Shown here: in pieces, positions 5,978-7,098 of the stretch
Position numbering within the stretch: the first letter of the stretch is position 1
Layout of the letters: the number at the start of each line of letters is the position of its first letter
DNA from: Porphyromonadaceae bacterium UBA7087
Lineage (GTDB): Bacteria > Bacteroidota > Bacteroidia > Bacteroidales > Muribaculaceae
Length of the DNA stretch: 7,098 nucleotides
NCBI GenBank assembly: GCA_002493515.1
Contig: DKYZ01000053.1
Location: 1 to 7,098, forward strand
Direction: 5' to 3'
Made by a program: the position numbers and the translations under genes
The notes under the pieces: generated by a model
What the model was told of the DNA's origin: nothing
Database searches by the model: none
Seen by the model: only the letters and a program-made list of their open reading frames with translations

Positions 5978-6300
5978 ATTTAACCAAAATAAAGCATTTC
6001 GCACCCGTTTTCACAAAAATTAGCCAACAAAAGAGCAACTGTAATCATTTTTTTTGATAATCCTATGTTGATTTTTTCAAATTAAATTGTAATTTTGCAT
6101 TTGCAACGCGATCTTAAAATCTTGTGCTGCCCCAGCGCTGCCCAGGAAGCCGGTTTCAGTCGGCCCCGGCGCGTGAAAACCCTCTCCGGCAGACCCGGCA
6201 CTCCGGCTGCCTCAGCGAAAAGCTCAAAAAGACACCCATTCAGAAAGAGATAAAAAAAAGATACTAAAACTTTAATCACAAAAACAAACAATCAAACATT
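5978..6300 (+). other. Gene-free region with structured GC-rich leader ahead of exbB
   Basis: No convincing gene lies here. From 5978 to about 6090 the DNA is A/T-rich and leads into the exbB promoter. From about 6120 to 6230 it turns sharply GC-rich, with a near-repeat of GCTGCCC (6126-6132 and 6137-6143), the palindrome CAGCGCTG (6133-6140), a GCCGG/CCGGC hairpin (6149-6170), and a hairpin at 6188-6211. In that last hairpin GGCAG and CCGG pair with CCGG and CTGCC around the loop CACT, with a 2-nt bulge. From about 6230 to 6300 it is A-rich, a typical start-proximal leader for this phylum. No ATG starts a plus-strand frame between 6070 and 6300. Confidence 0.6.
6067..6097 (+). promoter_or_regulatory. 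Bacteroidetes-type promoter for exbB
   Basis: GTTG (6067-6070) is followed after 19 nt by TAATTTTG (6090-6097), a full -7 match to TAnnTTTG. Transcription would start near 6104, giving an unusually long leader of about 200 nt before the ATG at 6301. The -7 box runs straight into TTGC-ATTT-GCAA, an inverted repeat over the expected start point. Confidence 0.7.
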
Positions 6301-7098
6301 ATGGAATCTCAAAATCCGAAGCCTGCTGCCAACGCCGCAGCAAAAGTGAAAAAGGAGGAGAAAATCAGCAATGTACGCGGTATCCGCAATGCATTCCTCG
6401 TAATCATCGCCTGCGCTATCGCAGCCGTCTGCATCTTCCTCTTCGCTATGGGCGCCCCCGGCAACTTTGAGGGCAACGACCCCGCCGGACATCCTCTCAA
6501 CCTCGCTGGTACCGTCTACAAGGGTGGATTCATCGTACCTATCCTGATGACCCTTCTCCTCACCGTGATCGTACTCTCCATCGAGCGTTGGATCGCCATC
6601 AGCTCCGCATCCGGCAAGGGCAACACCACCAAGTTCGTTGCCGACATCAAGGCTGACCTGGCCGCCAACAAGATTGACGCCGCCATGCAGAGATGCCGTC
6701 AGCAGAAGGGTTCGGTCGCATCTGTTGTCTACAACACTCTCGTGAAGTACAAAGAGATGGACTCCAACACCGTCCTGAGCAAGGAGCAGAAGCTCACAAC
6801 CCTCCGCAACTCCGTAGAGGAGGCCACAGCTCTCGAGATGCCCGCCCTCTCGCAGAACCTCCCCATCATCGCGACGCTCACGACCCTCGGTACTCTCGTC
6901 GGACTTCTCGGAACCGTTATGGGTATGATCAAGTCGTTCCAGGCCCTCGCATCCTCCGGTTCGCCTGACTCCACAGAGCTCTCCACCGGTATCTCCGAGG
7001 CCCTTGTGAACACCGCCTTCGGTATCGCAACCGGTGCCTTCGCAGTTATCTCCTATAACTTCTTCACAAACAAAATCGACAACCTGACCTACGCTATC
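6301..7098 (+). CDS. exbB: ExbB/TolQ/MotA-family proton channel protein (3' end beyond window)
   Basis: Inner-membrane subunit of a proton-driven motor complex. ExbB assembles with ExbD and energises TonB-dependent outer-membrane transporters; TolQ does the same for TolA. The 266 residues visible start MESQNPKPAANAAAKVKKEE, a basic Ala/Lys-rich cytoplasmic stretch, then hydrophobic segments at about 30-50, 76-98, 185-211 and 232-255. The family hallmark LGTLVGLLGTVMGMIKSFQAL lies at 196-216, followed by the ISEALVNTAFGIATG segment (231-245). The first helix is additional to the three of E. coli ExbB; such four-helix forms are usual in Bacteroidetes. The reading frame is open at the window edge; only a short C-terminus should be missing, as relatives are about 270-280 residues. 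An A-rich leader precedes the ATG. In this phylum exbD-like genes usually follow. ExbB is preferred over TolQ on resemblance only, so the symbol is tentative. Confidence 0.88.
   Translation, partial: MESQNPKPAANAAAKVKKEEKISNVRGIRNAFLVIIACAIAAVCIFLFAMGAPGNFEGNDPAGHPLNLAGTVYKGGFIVPILMTLLLTVIVLSIERWIAISSASGKGNTTKFVADIKADLAANKIDAAMQRCRQQKGSVASVVYNTLVKYKEMDSNTVLSKEQKLTTLRNSVEEATALEMPALSQNLPIIATLTTLGTLVGLLGTVMGMIKSFQALASSGSPDSTELSTGISEALVNTAFGIATGAFAVISYNFFTNKIDNLTYAI

Noticed and set aside
5207..6004. 265-residue open frame antisense to pgk
   Set aside because: It mirrors the codon bias of pgk, runs across the pgk terminator and shows no recognisable motif.
6124..6267. Possible 47-residue GTG-started frame in the exbB leader
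   Set aside because: No ribosome-binding signal, no ATG and an Arg/Pro/Ser-rich product typical of reading GC-rich non-coding DNA; structure is the better explanation.

Overview
The window looks like an ordinary chromosomal stretch from a Bacteroidetes member, most likely of the order Bacteroidales (a gut Muribaculaceae- or Bacteroides-like lineage is my inference). Several things point this way. The promoter-like sites have the Bacteroidetes form (TTG-type -33 element, about 20 nt, then TAnnTTTG). Most starts lack a Shine-Dalgarno sequence and are preceded by A/T-rich leaders. The S16 protein carries a long Ala/Lys/Glu-rich tail, phosphoglycerate kinase is about 418 residues, and the ExbB-like protein has an extra N-terminal membrane segment. 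No mobile element, CRISPR array, tRNA or rRNA is visible.

Layout. 28-623, minus strand: rpsP (ribosomal protein S16) with a strong hairpin terminator after it. 624-842: divergent promoter region. 843-1952, plus: prfA (peptide chain release factor 1), followed by a 62-residue two-helix membrane protein of unknown function (2015-2203). 2225-4461, minus: a two-gene operon converging on prfA. Its first gene encodes an AmgK-like aminoglycoside-phosphotransferase-fold sugar kinase fused to the C-terminal domain of RapZ. Its second gene, 17 nt later, encodes a MurU-like sugar-1-phosphate nucleotidyltransferase. 4462-4670: a second divergent promoter region. 4671-5927, plus: pgk, with a GC-rich terminator. 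5928-6300: a 373-nt gene-free region with the pgk terminator, a good promoter and an unusually GC-rich structured leader. 6301 to the window end, plus: an ExbB/TolQ/MotA-family proton-channel gene cut by the window edge.

How the genes fit together. rpsP and prfA serve translation, pgk serves glycolysis, and the ExbB-like gene probably begins an energy-transduction (Ton/Tol) operon. The minus-strand pair is the most interesting part. A sugar kinase followed by a uridylyltransferase matches the AmgK-MurU logic of cell-wall amino-sugar salvage, which converts MurNAc to MurNAc-1-phosphate to UDP-MurNAc. In RapZ of enterobacteria the C-terminal domain senses glucosamine-6-phosphate; here it is attached to the kinase, suggesting that salvage is coupled to amino-sugar sensing. 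A second notable signal is a 20-nt stretch matching at 17 positions just after the -7 boxes of both pgk and exbB. All functional statements come from reading motifs by eye; no database search was run.
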